A stretch of DNA of 64,000 bases from Paenibacillus sp. HGH0039 (GTDB lineage: Bacteria; Bacillota; Bacilli; Paenibacillales; NBRC-103111). The stretch is from assembly GCF_000411255.1 (NCBI RefSeq), contig NZ_KE150412.1, positions 2,956,490 to 3,020,489 of the forward strand. The letters are read 5' to 3'. Numbering within the stretch: position 1 is the first letter of the stretch; every line of letters starts with the position of its first letter. The position numbers were made by a program, and so were the translations under genes. This document shows positions 17,465-25,910 of this stretch, one piece after another. The notes beneath the pieces were generated by a model, which was not told the origin of the DNA, ran no database searches, and saw only the letters and a list, made by a program, of their open reading frames with translations.

Positions 17465-17494
17465 ATTCTCCGTGCTGTCTATAACGGCAAGTTT
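17465..17494 (+). repeat. dispersed element copy 4 (type A, right half)
   Basis: ATTCTCCGTGCTGTCTATAA followed by CGGCAAGTTT. The left half is missing, and it abuts the AraC scrap. Confidence 0.7.
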
Positions 17495-17629
17495 AAGTCC
17501 ATTCTTATGGTATGGCCTTTTCTTTGCAGCCCGCAATGCGAAAGAGTTATAACACCGGCTCCAACCGTCAATAGTGTTATTATCGAGCCGTACGCCAGAT
17601 CCCATAAATTGGAACAAGGAGTCCGCCCA

Positions 17630-18334
17630 TTGCAAGCATACGTGGAAGTTATTTTTCGAACGATCGCCGCTTTTGTCCTCCTCATGATCACGTCGAGAAT
17701 TCTCGGCAAGCAGACGATATCCAATATGACCTTCCATGACTTCGTGAGCGGCATCACGCTGGGCGCCATTGCGGCGAATTTGGCGTTTAACGATAAGCTC
17801 AACCACTGGCCCATCGTCGTATCGCTGCTGATGTTCTTCGTCATTTCTTTCCTCGTGTCCAAGATCGCGCTCAAAAACCAGGCATGGAACCGGTTGGTAT
17901 CCGGCACTCCGACCGTCATCATCGAGAACGGCAAAATTCTCGAGGACAACATGCGAAAAATCCGCTACACGTTGGACTCCCTAGCCCAATCTTTGCGTGA
18001 AAAAGATATTTTCAATATAGCGGAAGTCGAGTACGCTTGCTTGGAGGATCACGGGAAGCTATCCGTCAAGAAGAAAAGCGATTATGAGTGGGTGACGCGC
18101 AAAGATCTGAAGCTACACGCCGCGGCCGTCCAGTCGTTCCCTGTCGAGCTGATTATGGACGGCATAATCATGGAAGACAATCTCGTCCACAACGGGCTGA
18201 CCGTCCAATGGTTGGAGCAGGTGCTGCGGCAGCGGAACAAGTCCGTATCCGACGTGTTCTATGCCGTGAGAGGTACGCAAAATCAGTTGTATTTTGACTA
18301 CTATCGGGACCACATTGACAAGCCTATCGATTAG
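17630..18334 (+). CDS. DUF421 (YetF-type) membrane protein, second copy
   Basis: 234 residues. N-terminal helices carry TSRILGKQTISNMTFHDFVS and ITLGAIAANLAF, followed by the soluble domain with PTVIIENGKILEDNMRK, LREKDIFNIAEVEYACLEDH and PVELIMDGIIMEDNL. A TTG at 17630 with AAGGAG 8 nt upstream is the best start; the longer open frame runs back through IS and repeat debris. The same family as 2528-3220 but well diverged, so not a recent duplication. It stands alone. Confidence 0.85.
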   Translation: MQAYVEVIFRTIAAFVLLMITSRILGKQTISNMTFHDFVSGITLGAIAANLAFNDKLNHWPIVVSLLMFFVISFLVSKIALKNQAWNRLVSGTPTVIIENGKILEDNMRKIRYTLDSLAQSLREKDIFNIAEVEYACLEDHGKLSVKKKSDYEWVTRKDLKLHAAAVQSFPVELIMDGIIMEDNLVHNGLTVQWLEQVLRQRNKSVSDVFYAVRGTQNQLYFDYYRDHIDKPID

Positions 18335-18382
18335 CCCCGACCTCACCGCGCTCTCCCCTTGCTAGCCGAATGCCCCTATCAA

Positions 18383-18428
18383 AATTTTCGCCGTTACTTG
18401 TGATAAGGTTCCCCGGTTATTCTAATGC
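18383..18428 (+). repeat. dispersed element copy 5
   Basis: ATTTTCGCCGTTACTTGTGA followed by TAAGGTTCCCC; the right end is degenerate. Confidence 0.75.
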
Positions 18429-18562
18429 CCCCGATAAACCTGCTCGAGAAGCATCACCCGCATCATCTTATGCGGGGAAGTCACCCGCCCAAACGACAGC
18501 TTCTTGTCGGCGCGACATATGACCCTCATGAAGAAGCAGACGAAGACGCTGGACCGACATCG

Positions 18563-19765
18563 TCAGCCCTCTTTCTCTACAAAATGCCGCCCCACGGAGT
18601 AATATTCATCCTTATTCACGGCATCGTCCAGCCACTTCATCAGCTTCACCCCGTCCTGTTCGGCTTTGTAGAAATGATTTAATGGGGAGAGTGTATGTGG
18701 TGTCCTGCCCGTCTTCTCGTTAAGACCGTAATCAGTGATGTAATAATAGTAGCCTGGTAATACTTCAGTTAGCTCTCCGGCAGATTGCAGCATGCGGGCC
18801 GACCAGCGATGCACATATTCGCTATCGTCCGAAACGTCACCATTCAGATCCTTTTCAAAGTCGAACAGCAGCTCGTCATAAAGCGTATTGGACTGCAAAA
18901 GTACCGCGTTGTCCGGGAGCAGCTTGCGGTTCGCCGCGAATACGGACGAAATCAAATCGACCTGGACTTCATAACCAAAGGTTGCTGCAAAGTTGGCCTT
19001 CCATTCGTTATCGATAATATCCGGCCAGCGGTCGGCATTTAAGTAGGAGCTGTCCGAATATTGATAAATGCGGGCATCCGGGTAGCGTTTCGCAATCTCA
19101 GGCGCCCAGAAAGCAGCTCCGAATCCTCCGGCGCTTTCTCCCGCAATGAGGATCTTTTCCGGCGCAGCGAAATGGTTTGCAATCCATTCCAATGCTGCGC
19201 GCGTATTGGCTTGACCGTTGTAACGCATTGTAAACGGCTTGCCTTTGGCGTCCGTATATTCCTTGGATGCATTCCCGATATGCAAATCACCAGTAGAATA
19301 AGGGATATATACAATATTCCAATCCTTGAACGGATTGTCAGGGTTATTATTTTTCAACAGGCCGCCAAGCGTACTTACTTTAAAGAATGGAATGTTGGGA
19401 AAGTAATATTTGATCTCACCGTTCTTCACTACATTACTCAGACTGATCGGCTGCGCGGCAGTCACCGCATCCCAAGCCACACCGCCCCCAGAAAAGTAAA
19501 TGATCAATTTATCTTCAGCAGTTGCTCCCTTATTGGCAAGTAAATAGTATTCTGAACTGTCGGCAGAAATTACTTGTGCATCCTGGTCAAACTTGATTTT
19601 ATTCCAGACATAGCTCTCCGTAGCAGCCCATTTATCCGGTTCAGCAGGCTTTTCAAGTATGAAAAAATGAACATAACCTGCCAAAACACCCAAGATAATT
19701 ATAATGCCGCCTATCGCAGTCAGAAGAATCTTGTTGATTCTTTTCACGATTTTCTTTTTTGCCAC
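18563..19765 (-). CDS. membrane-anchored pectinacetylesterase-like hydrolase
   Basis: 400 residues. An N-terminal membrane helix (ILLTAIGGIIIILGVLAGYV) anchors or exports the protein. The body matches pectinacetylesterase/Notum-type serine hydrolases: LIIYFSGGGVAWD (oxyanion region), WNIVYIPYSTGDLHIG, ILIAGESAGGFGA (nucleophile Ser in GxSxGG) and a C-terminal His in LSPLNHF. A GTG start at 19765 follows AGGAAGGA. It is a single gene. The substrate could be an O-acetylated polysaccharide, but this is inference. Confidence 0.85.
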   Translation of the reverse strand: MAKKKIVKRINKILLTAIGGIIIILGVLAGYVHFFILEKPAEPDKWAATESYVWNKIKFDQDAQVISADSSEYYLLANKGATAEDKLIIYFSGGGVAWDAVTAAQPISLSNVVKNGEIKYYFPNIPFFKVSTLGGLLKNNNPDNPFKDWNIVYIPYSTGDLHIGNASKEYTDAKGKPFTMRYNGQANTRAALEWIANHFAAPEKILIAGESAGGFGAAFWAPEIAKRYPDARIYQYSDSSYLNADRWPDIIDNEWKANFAATFGYEVQVDLISSVFAANRKLLPDNAVLLQSNTLYDELLFDFEKDLNGDVSDDSEYVHRWSARMLQSAGELTEVLPGYYYYITDYGLNEKTGRTPHTLSPLNHFYKAEQDGVKLMKWLDDAVNKDEYYSVGRHFVEKEG

Positions 19766-19882
19766 ACAAAGACCGTCCTTCCTACCAAAATATATCCCCC
19801 AGATCAGAGCGTAAAGTGCTTACTGTTTTGGCTACTTGCATTTTTTAGGGGGAATTTTACAAACTTTATACCAGTAAACATT

Positions 19883-19938
19883 ATTTTTCGCCGTCACTTA
19901 TGATAAGGTTCTCCGCACTATCTATAACGGCGAGTTTT
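19883..19938 (+). repeat. dispersed element copy 6 (full type A)
   Basis: ATTTTTCGCCGTCACTTATG with ATAAGGTTCTCCGC and TAACGGCGAGTTTT: one of the best full-length copies. Confidence 0.9.
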
Positions 19939-20062
19939 CCACATAACCCTAACGATGTTGTTCAGGTTGATGAAACCTTCGAAGTGCTCTTGATTTTTTT
20001 GACCGATCGCACTAAAATCAAACCGATATAGCTAAAATTAAATCGTGAGGATAAAAACCAAA

Positions 20063-20680
20063 ATGAACAGCCAAAAAAAGTTGTCATTCATCGAAGAAGC
20101 AAGGCGAAACCAAATCATGACGTGCGCAATCGAGCTTATTTCCTCAAGAGGTTATGCACAAGCCTCTTTGGCACAAATCGCCAAAGAGGCTGGGATCAGC
20201 AAAGGGGTGATTTCCTACCATTTCTCCGGCAAAGACGATCTGATCGAACAGATTGTGTCCGACTTATACGAATCCGGCTCTACGTTCATGACACCTTATC
20301 TTGCGGCGCAGACGACAGCATTGGGTTGGATTAACACCTATATCGATAAGAATGTCATGTTCATGAAATCGCATCGGAAGCATGTTATTGCCGTAACGGA
20401 GATTATATTTCATGCAAGGGACGAGGAGGGAAAGCCTCGCCATTTCAGGAACATCGATACTGATGCGACAATCAATGTGCTTGTGAAGATGTTGCACAGG
20501 GGCACTATGGAAGGGGATTTCCGGGAATTTACCGATTTCTCCGCTCGTGTCTTGGCGGCCACGATCCGATCGGCCATCGATGGACTCAGCTTTCAGTTAG
20601 CAGCGAGTCTTGATCTTGACCTGGACGCTTATGCTAAAGAGCTCGTTACTATATTTCAAATGGCTGCACGCAAGGTTTGA
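20063..20680 (+). CDS. TetR-family transcriptional regulator
   Basis: 205 residues. The N-terminal helix-turn-helix (RRNQIMTCAIELISSRGY, ASLAQIAKEAGISKGVISYHFSGKDDL) is a standard TetR fold with an all-helical C-terminal ligand domain. ATG 20063 is preferred over an upstream GTG at 20045. A small membrane protein follows 41 bp later and may be its target. Confidence 0.9.
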   Translation: MNSQKKLSFIEEARRNQIMTCAIELISSRGYAQASLAQIAKEAGISKGVISYHFSGKDDLIEQIVSDLYESGSTFMTPYLAAQTTALGWINTYIDKNVMFMKSHRKHVIAVTEIIFHARDEEGKPRHFRNIDTDATINVLVKMLHRGTMEGDFREFTDFSARVLAATIRSAIDGLSFQLAASLDLDLDAYAKELVTIFQMAARKV

Positions 20681-20721
20681 ACAGCTTTACCCATCACCAT
20701 TAAGCAAAGGAGTTGGTGAGG

Positions 20722-21120
20722 TTGAATAAAACATTTGTGGTCGGTATCATCTTGATCCTGATCGGGATTGCGTGGGGTCTGCTATTGGACGGGATCGGAA
20801 TGCGCGAATGGTTATTGTTGCTGTCAGGAATCGTCCTAGGGATTATTGCGGGTCTCGTTCAACGCTGGGCAGTCGTCAGACAAAGACTCGGGCTCATCAC
20901 ACCGGACAAGAAGAGACTATGGATTATCGGCGTCATCGTTGTGCTTGTCATTGTAAAAGTTGCCATAAACGTCTTCATCCCGTCTTATCTTGCCACGAGT
21001 AATAGCGGCATCTACCTGTCCATCGTCTACGCCATTGGGGGCCTCCTCCTCGGTCATGCATTGTATCTCAGATTCAAACCCATGCCTCAGCCAGCAAAGC
21101 TAAGGGATAATCGAATGTGA
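20722..21120 (+). CDS. small membrane protein cotranscribed with TetR regulator
   Basis: 132 residues with four hydrophobic helices (TFVVGIILILIGIAWGLLL, WLLLLSGIVLGIIAGL, LWIIGVIVVLVIVKVAI, IYLSIVYAIGGLLLGHALYL). A TTG start at 20722 has AAAGGAG 9 nt upstream. No family was recognised. It lies directly behind the TetR gene in the same direction. Confidence 0.75.
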   Translation: MNKTFVVGIILILIGIAWGLLLDGIGMREWLLLLSGIVLGIIAGLVQRWAVVRQRLGLITPDKKRLWIIGVIVVLVIVKVAINVFIPSYLATSNSGIYLSIVYAIGGLLLGHALYLRFKPMPQPAKLRDNRM

Positions 21121-21159
21121 TTCGCATTTCCTTAGCGCGTAGCCTACACACATATCAAC

Positions 21160-21300
21160 CCCATACGCCATACGCCGCAAGGAATTCCGCAATTGGGTGA
21201 CTGAGCGCCTGTTCGGCAAGCTCCAACTCCATAATGATGCCTTTTACGCGATGTATCAACGGATAATTGCGTTGTTCATAGGTGCCTCTGCCCCGTTCGG
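21160..21300 (-). pseudogene. MarR-like regulator C-terminal remnant (uncertain)
   Basis: The minus-strand frame gives LTERGRGTYEQRNYPLIHRV and KGIIMELELAEQALS, which resembles the wing and last helices of MarR regulators. No start or N-terminal domain is present. It overlaps the start of the RtcB remnant on the other strand. Confidence 0.35.
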
Positions 21301-21449
21301 TTAAAGTGGACGATGCCAAGTTTCGCGAGTTTCTGGCCCAATTCAGAGTTATCAATCCGATTGATCCCAAGCGAGCGGACTTGCGCGGACGGAGCGATAT
21401 TTTGAAAAAATGGGAAGAAGAATTGAAGAAAGAAGCGCCTTACTCCTAC
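21282..21449 (+). pseudogene. RtcB-type RNA ligase C-terminal remnant
   Basis: The frame reads KFREFLAQFRVINPIDPKRA then DLRGRSDILKKWEEELKKEA and PYSYKDI, which looks like the C-terminal end of Firmicute RtcB-family RNA ligases (the EAPxAYKDI block). The frame has no start and runs into the antisense end of the cupin gene, so only a fragment is left. Confidence 0.55.
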
Positions 21450-21808
21450 AAAGATATTACAGCTGCTGTTATTTCGGTCTCAGGACCGCCAGTGTTTATA
21501 ACGCTTTTAGGCTCCACCAGCATGAGATGGCATTCTTTTTCGGCGGAAGGCTTCATCTCTATTCCTTTCGGGACAATATACATCTCGCCCTTGGAAATTT
21601 TCACTTGGCCATCACGAAAATCAAGGGTCATCTCCCCTTCGAGTGCGATAAATACCTTATCGGTATCTTGATGAACGTGCCATTCGTAATCCCCGGCAAT
21701 CTTAATAAGCTTAAATTGATAATCATTCATTTCACCAATGACTTTCAGAGACCAATAGTCGTTGAATTTGGATAGCTTCTCATTCAGATTAATAGCTTGG
21801 CAATGGAT
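21446..21808 (-). CDS. cupin-domain protein with non-canonical or lost start codon
   Basis: From ATG 21730 the frame gives 94 residues of a small cupin: YEWHVHQDTDKVFIALEGEM (metal-site His residues), DFRDGQVKISKGEMYIVPKG. The coding pattern continues upstream in frame for 26 more codons (IHCQAINLNEKLSKFNDYWS, LKVIGE) up to a GGAGGGG site, but the codon in the right place is ATC at 21806-21808, with no ATG, GTG or TTG. Either a rare ATC start is used, the start was mutated, or translation begins at 21730 without a good site. Function unknown. Confidence 0.7.
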   Translation of the reverse strand: MHCQAINLNEKLSKFNDYWSLKVIGEMNDYQFKLIKIAGDYEWHVHQDTDKVFIALEGEMTLDFRDGQVKISKGEMYIVPKGIEMKPSAEKECHLMLVEPKSVINTGGPETEITAAVISL

Positions 21809-21963
21809 ATTAACCCCTCCTTATTTCTTTAATTCTAAATATACCCTTACAGTAAACAGGCCTGTAGTCTGTTGCATATGAAATTTCTCCAACATAATAT
21901 CTTCATTGATTTGACACTATTATAGTAAAGTAATTTTTAAATTAGAATGGATGCTTGCTGAAA

Positions 21964-22791
21964 TCAGCATGGATTATTGATGAACTTCTCTCGATATTCA
22001 GTGGGAGAAATACCAAATTGTTTCTTGAACACTCTACTAAAATAAAAGGGGTCGGCAATTCCAACAGCTTGCGCAATTTGTTGTACAGGCGCATCACTTG
22101 TAAATAACATTCTTTGCGCCATGTTTATACGATAGTTTACTAAATACTCTGCTGGTCCCATACCTGCATGTGTTCTAAATACATAAGAAAGCCGATTTCG
22201 ATTAACGTTATTTTGTTCTGCAAGCGATGCTATTGTAAGGCTTTGATAATAGTATTCTTGAATGTAATTAGATACCCGTTCGAATAATGTATGCGTTCCA
22301 CAACTATTTTGCCTATTATCGACACATAATAAAGCTTCATTCAGTACATCGCGAAATAACATCTCGGTCTGAAACTTCGAAATGCCTCCACGCTGATTAT
22401 AAACATGCCAAAGACGCATAATTAGCTCAAGAAGTCGAGGAGATTGCCCTGTTAATAATTCAAAATGCTGATGCAAAAAGCTTGACTCTTTTAGTTCTGA
22501 GTTACATATCCGGTATAAAACAAGGATGTATTCCCAGTCAGTTTTACCAAACACTTTTTGGGATAGTTTCATTTTTGCACCCCCATGTACAACTTTCCCT
22601 GGCGAAAAGATATAGGGGGTTCCATTAAATTGAAATTGTATTTTCCCTGTAAGAGGAAACACAAATCCAGGAAAAGAATCTGTATAGTCAGCGTGAGGCA
22701 CACCTGGATTTCTAGCATATCGATATACTCCTTGTACTTGAAAAGGAATGTGTGCCAGATGCTCTGCTAACTGATTAACGTCGATTTTCAC
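21964..22791 (-). CDS. AraC-family transcriptional regulator
   Basis: 275 residues. An N-terminal cupin-like sensing domain (FPGFVFPLTGKIQFQFNG, YIFSPGKVVHGGAKM) is followed by two helix-turn-helix motifs (LTIASLAEQNNVNRNRLSYV; PVQQIAQAVGIADPFYFSRV) and the family end FKKQFGISPTEYR. ATG 22791 is the only good start. The target is unknown; no clear partner gene adjoins it. Confidence 0.92.
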   Translation of the reverse strand: MKIDVNQLAEHLAHIPFQVQGVYRYARNPGVPHADYTDSFPGFVFPLTGKIQFQFNGTPYIFSPGKVVHGGAKMKLSQKVFGKTDWEYILVLYRICNSELKESSFLHQHFELLTGQSPRLLELIMRLWHVYNQRGGISKFQTEMLFRDVLNEALLCVDNRQNSCGTHTLFERVSNYIQEYYYQSLTIASLAEQNNVNRNRLSYVFRTHAGMGPAEYLVNYRINMAQRMLFTSDAPVQQIAQAVGIADPFYFSRVFKKQFGISPTEYREKFINNPC

Positions 22792-22836
22792 ATTGCATCC
22801 CTCGTTTTCAATGGTTATTGACCGATAATCCTAAGA

Positions 22837-23052
22837 TCATTCTTTGTACACCCTGTGCAGCTCTTGACCACAAGCAGATCCTTCCTTCCATGTATAAGCA
22901 TCCAGTAAAATACAATCATAGCGTTCAAGGATGGACCCATTGGCATCAAGCACCGATTTTAAGGTCCGTTTCCCACCGCGTAATGCTTGCCATACAGAAA
23001 GGTGGACATGAGAACTCTCGTCTACTTTTAGGTTATTGATAATGATTTTCAT
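22837..23052 (-). CDS. small conserved-looking protein, unknown
   Basis: 71 residues from ATG 23052, which has AGAGG upstream. The composition (KIIINNLKVDESSHVHLSVW, RYDCILLDAYTWKEG) looks coding. No family was recognised. It lies 45 bp upstream of the AraC gene in the same direction and may be cotranscribed. Confidence 0.5.
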   Translation of the reverse strand: MKIIINNLKVDESSHVHLSVWQALRGGKRTLKSVLDANGSILERYDCILLDAYTWKEGSACGQELHRVYKE

Positions 23053-23221
23053 TGTCAACCTCTATGAACAATAGGTCTCAACCATCCATCCCGAGATTGC
23101 ACCCGCTCCGGTTTCATTCACTAGCAGCATCCCGAGGAGAAACCGCGCGAATTTCAGGCGGATTCGGCTGATTGACAGCATATTCGGCCAAAAGCTTCCC
23201 CATCTTCTTCTTTAGCGTAGA

Positions 23222-23262
23222 AAAGGCAGCCGATCATTATTCATCATGATCGACTGCCTTTA
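23222..23262. terminator. bidirectional hairpin
   Basis: AAAGGCAGCCGATCAT pairs with ATGATCGACTGCCTTT with one bulge. Confidence 0.75.
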
Positions 23263-23278
23263 AATTAAGCTGATTATC

Positions 23279-23531
23279 CATGTCCTTCAGACACCGCGTG
23301 ATGTCGTACATGCTGCGCGAGCAGACGTTGCGTCCAGACCTCATACGAGTAGCCCAGTTCTTTTGGTTTTTGGTAAGCTAGCGAAATGACCCCAACTTTA
23401 GCTTCAGGCGTTATAATGGCGGGTCTGTCCGAAGCTTGCTCTTCCCCGAAAACGGCCTTGTTCCCGAGTGCTAACGCCTTGTCTACGCAACGGTTGATTT
23501 TGGGGACGATTGTACCAAGCAGTTCAGCAAT
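23279..23531 (-). pseudogene. IS630-like transposase N-terminal remnant
   Basis: On the minus strand, one frame without a start reads IAELLGTIVPKINRCVDKAL, RPAIITPEAKVGVISLAYQK and PKELGYSYEVWTQRLLAQHV then stops. This matches the helix-turn-helix part of IS630/Tc1-type transposases. The catalytic DDE part is missing. Confidence 0.75.
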
Positions 23532-23858
23532 TTACAGAGAGTACACAATATTTCACTTTAATATAGTTATCATTATTGAAGGGTGGGGCAACTAGAACGA
23601 ATCTGCGGATTGTTGATGGAATAGAGATATTCCCGTTGTTCGATCAACCATACTCTGGGCAGCTACCGACTCGCCGTTTCGATGATCCAGTCGGTCAATT
23701 CCATCGTTTTCTGCTTAGCCCCGTTTTCATGCGATCAATGACCGTATACATTTGCGCCGCAAGGAATTCCAAAAAAAGTTGTCGACTTGGGGGTATTTAC
23801 AGTGGACAACCTTATAGTGGTAAAATATAGATATGAGATATTGGGGGTGAAGGTGTGT

Positions 23859-24065
23859 ATGGCTGAGTACAAAGATAATAGGAAGTTGAACTTTCTATTA
23901 CAGCACCTAGAATATCATAACACCTACAAAAAAACGTTCAATAATGAGGAAGAAAAAGGGAAGAAACTCCTCCATTTTATAGTTGATCGTCCCGGCCGCG
24001 TCGCGGGCAATCCCCCTCCGCCGCTCAGGGTGCGGGTATCTTCCTCGGGAGGGCGATGCCAATGA
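23859..24065 (+). CDS. short chimeric ORF running into GC-rich DNA
   Basis: 68 codons from ATG 23859 after a GGGGGTGAAGGTG site. The first ~45 residues (MAEYKDNRKLNFLLQHLEYH) are coded by AT-rich local DNA. At about 23985 the composition turns strongly GC-rich and the tail (RVAGNPPPPLRVRVSSSGG) looks non-native. Probably a gene cut by an insertion. Confidence 0.4.
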   Translation: MAEYKDNRKLNFLLQHLEYHNTYKKTFNNEEEKGKKLLHFIVDRPGRVAGNPPPPLRVRVSSSGGRCQ

Positions 24066-24952
24066 GGGATGCTGCGGAGGGTCAGCAGAAGCACGGGCAG
24101 CAAGAACATATCGAGACGTTGCCGCTGTTCTCCACCACGGATAAGAACGGACGGATGACTATGCTCCGGCCGGGACGTCGCGTCGGACGCGCGGCTCCGC
24201 TGATGCCGTGGCTGCTTACAGCCGCTGCACTGTGGGCGCTGACAGGCTCCGTGCCGTTCGGCGCACTGCTCGGCATGGCGCCGACACCGGCGATTAGCAT
24301 GCTCCTCGGTCATCCGGTCACAGTGGGCGTCGCCGTTTTGCTGCTGTTCGTCGCGATCGGTACGACCGGTGCAGTGTACTCGCTATCGAATGAGCAGTTC
24401 GGACAGACCAGGGTGGCCGGGCTGTTCGCGACGCTATCCAGAGCAGGAGGACTCGCAGCAGTCGCGGGAGTCCTCCTGCTCTGGACGCTGACAAGCGACC
24501 AGTCGCGACCCTTTGACCTCGAGGCCATAGCGACATCGCCGACGATCCCGCTAGAGCTCGGCGCCGTCGTCGGAGCTAGCTTCGCCCTCTGGGCCGCCAT
24601 CGCGCTCCTGCGGTTGCCCGGCTCTATCGCCCACGCTCGGCGGCGTCAGGCGGACATCGAGCGACTCCGCGTGGAGGGTTCGTCATGCACCGGGACGTTG
24701 ACCGCCGTGCATTTTACTAACCGTTGGCTCTTTAATTTCCCGATGTTCACGGTTGAGGTAAATTATATCGTTGACGGTGCTCCTCGTGTCGTTTCAGCAC
24801 ACATGCGCACCAGCGTCGACCGCGTTCCCGTCGTCGGGTCGCGAATGATCGTGCTGATCGATGATCGCGGAACCACCCACGTGGAGCTGGACCTGGCGAG
24901 TGGAACGTCATTCGAGCCGGACGTGGGTAAGTACACCCCGTCGGACGGTTGA
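24062..24952 (+). CDS. GC-rich membrane protein of unknown function, foreign composition
   Basis: 296 residues: about four membrane helices (LMPWLLTAAALWALTG, VGVAVLLLFVAIGTTG, AGGLAAVAGVLLLWTL, LGAVVGASFALWAAIAL) and a C-terminal soluble domain with FPMFTVEVNYIVDGAPR that resembles DUF3592 domains. ATG 24062 has GGGAGGG 8 nt upstream. Codon use is far richer in G/C at third positions than neighbours and looks actinobacterial, implying transfer. Function unknown. Confidence 0.65.
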   Translation: MRDAAEGQQKHGQQEHIETLPLFSTTDKNGRMTMLRPGRRVGRAAPLMPWLLTAAALWALTGSVPFGALLGMAPTPAISMLLGHPVTVGVAVLLLFVAIGTTGAVYSLSNEQFGQTRVAGLFATLSRAGGLAAVAGVLLLWTLTSDQSRPFDLEAIATSPTIPLELGAVVGASFALWAAIALLRLPGSIAHARRRQADIERLRVEGSSCTGTLTAVHFTNRWLFNFPMFTVEVNYIVDGAPRVVSAHMRTSVDRVPVVGSRMIVLIDDRGTTHVELDLASGTSFEPDVGKYTPSDG

Positions 24953-25146
24953 TTTTGCGACCCTAATGCAACATGGTTATAAGGAGTTCAAGTCAATACG
25001 GAGCTAAAGCTTCGCTTCACCATTTTTAACGCAGGACAAATTGGGCGCTCACTCGGTATTCCTATGCGCAGCAAGTAGAAAGAAAGGTATTGGAACATCA
25101 TCCGTACTATAACATGGAAAATAGTGGGTTATTTCTAGTCAGTAGA

Positions 25147-25203
25147 AACTAAAAAACCTCTGAAACTCAAGGTCTCAGAGGTTCTGTAAAATCCTTTATA
25201 TCA
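25147..25203. repeat. hairpin-containing repeat, copy 1
   Basis: ACCTCTGAAACTCAAGGTCT with TCAGAGGTT forms a hairpin, followed by AAATCCTTTATATCA. Nearly the same segment occurs at 39544-39596, and both copies are followed within ~50 bp by a dispersed element. Confidence 0.7.
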
Positions 25204-25239
25204 CACGCATATAACATTCCCAAGCGTCCCACCAAGGAG

Positions 25240-25294
25240 ATTTTTCGCCCTACTTATGATAAGGCTCAGCTTAACAGGGCTATCTGCCAAAAAT
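25240..25294 (+). repeat. dispersed element copy 7 (type B)
   Basis: ATTTTTCGCCCTACTTATGA with AAGGCTCAGCTTAACAGGG, followed by CCGCCGCGGCG. Confidence 0.88.
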
Positions 25295-25340
25295 CCGCCG
25301 CGGCGCATAATCGCCAGCCTTTTACTCGATCCAAGGACTT

Positions 25341-25569
25341 CGTCTAATGAGCACGAGGTCTGCTTTTCTAAGACGCCCTCTCTTTCTCGTCGTTGACTGA
25401 AAAGATATGAAGTGGTCGATTCGGCGGAATATCGACCTCAAGGGGAATGTTCAGCTTCCTTGCGGCTATATGCAAATTTTGCAGCAGCGTGAACCATTCT
25501 GCGTCCGAGCATGCATAATTTTTCGTTTTGATGGTAAAGTTCCTGCCATCCTGCTGTTGGAATGTGATC
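25341..25569 (-). pseudogene. partial duplicate of the 43212-44207 gene (3' end only)
   Basis: About 229 bp are nearly identical to 43185-43413, covering the last ~68 codons (DGRNFTIKTKNYAC, WFTLLQNLHIAARKLNIPLE) and 3' flank of the membrane-protein gene. The rest of the gene is missing. Only a few substitutions separate the copies, so the duplication is fairly recent. Confidence 0.85.
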
Positions 25570-25818
25570 ACTCCTACCGTGAGCACAGATGCCAATAATA
25601 CAGAAGACGTTAAGTACGATGTCCCTAACATTACAGTTAATCCTGGAAGAATGAGCTATAATCCTAATCTAACTTCTGTTTTAGCGTCAAGACCTTGAAA
25701 TCTAAATTATTTATTTTACATATATAGGATAATAACCCTGTAAGTGTAACTTAGCTGTTTCCTACCCGTTAGTTGAAACGCCCTCTCGCTCAACTCCCGG
25801 TAAGGATTATATGTTAGA

Positions 25819-25870
25819 AATTTAGCCGCTACTTATGATACGGTTCACCGTATCATCTATAGAGCGAAAT
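25819..25870 (+). repeat. dispersed element copy 8
   Basis: AGCCGCTACTTATGATACGG followed by TTCACCGTATCATCTAT and GAGCGAAAT. Confidence 0.75.
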
Positions 25871-25910
25871 ATTCATCCTCCCCCGAGCAGAACAAATGTT
25901 TCTATTTTTA

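Noticed and set aside
17366-17806. 146-codon minus-strand ORF starting inside DUF421 gene
   Set aside because: Only the last ~28 codons resemble AraC; the rest is antisense to the membrane-protein gene.
23386-23595. 69-codon plus-strand ORF
   Set aside because: Antisense to the IS630-like remnant; no ribosome site.
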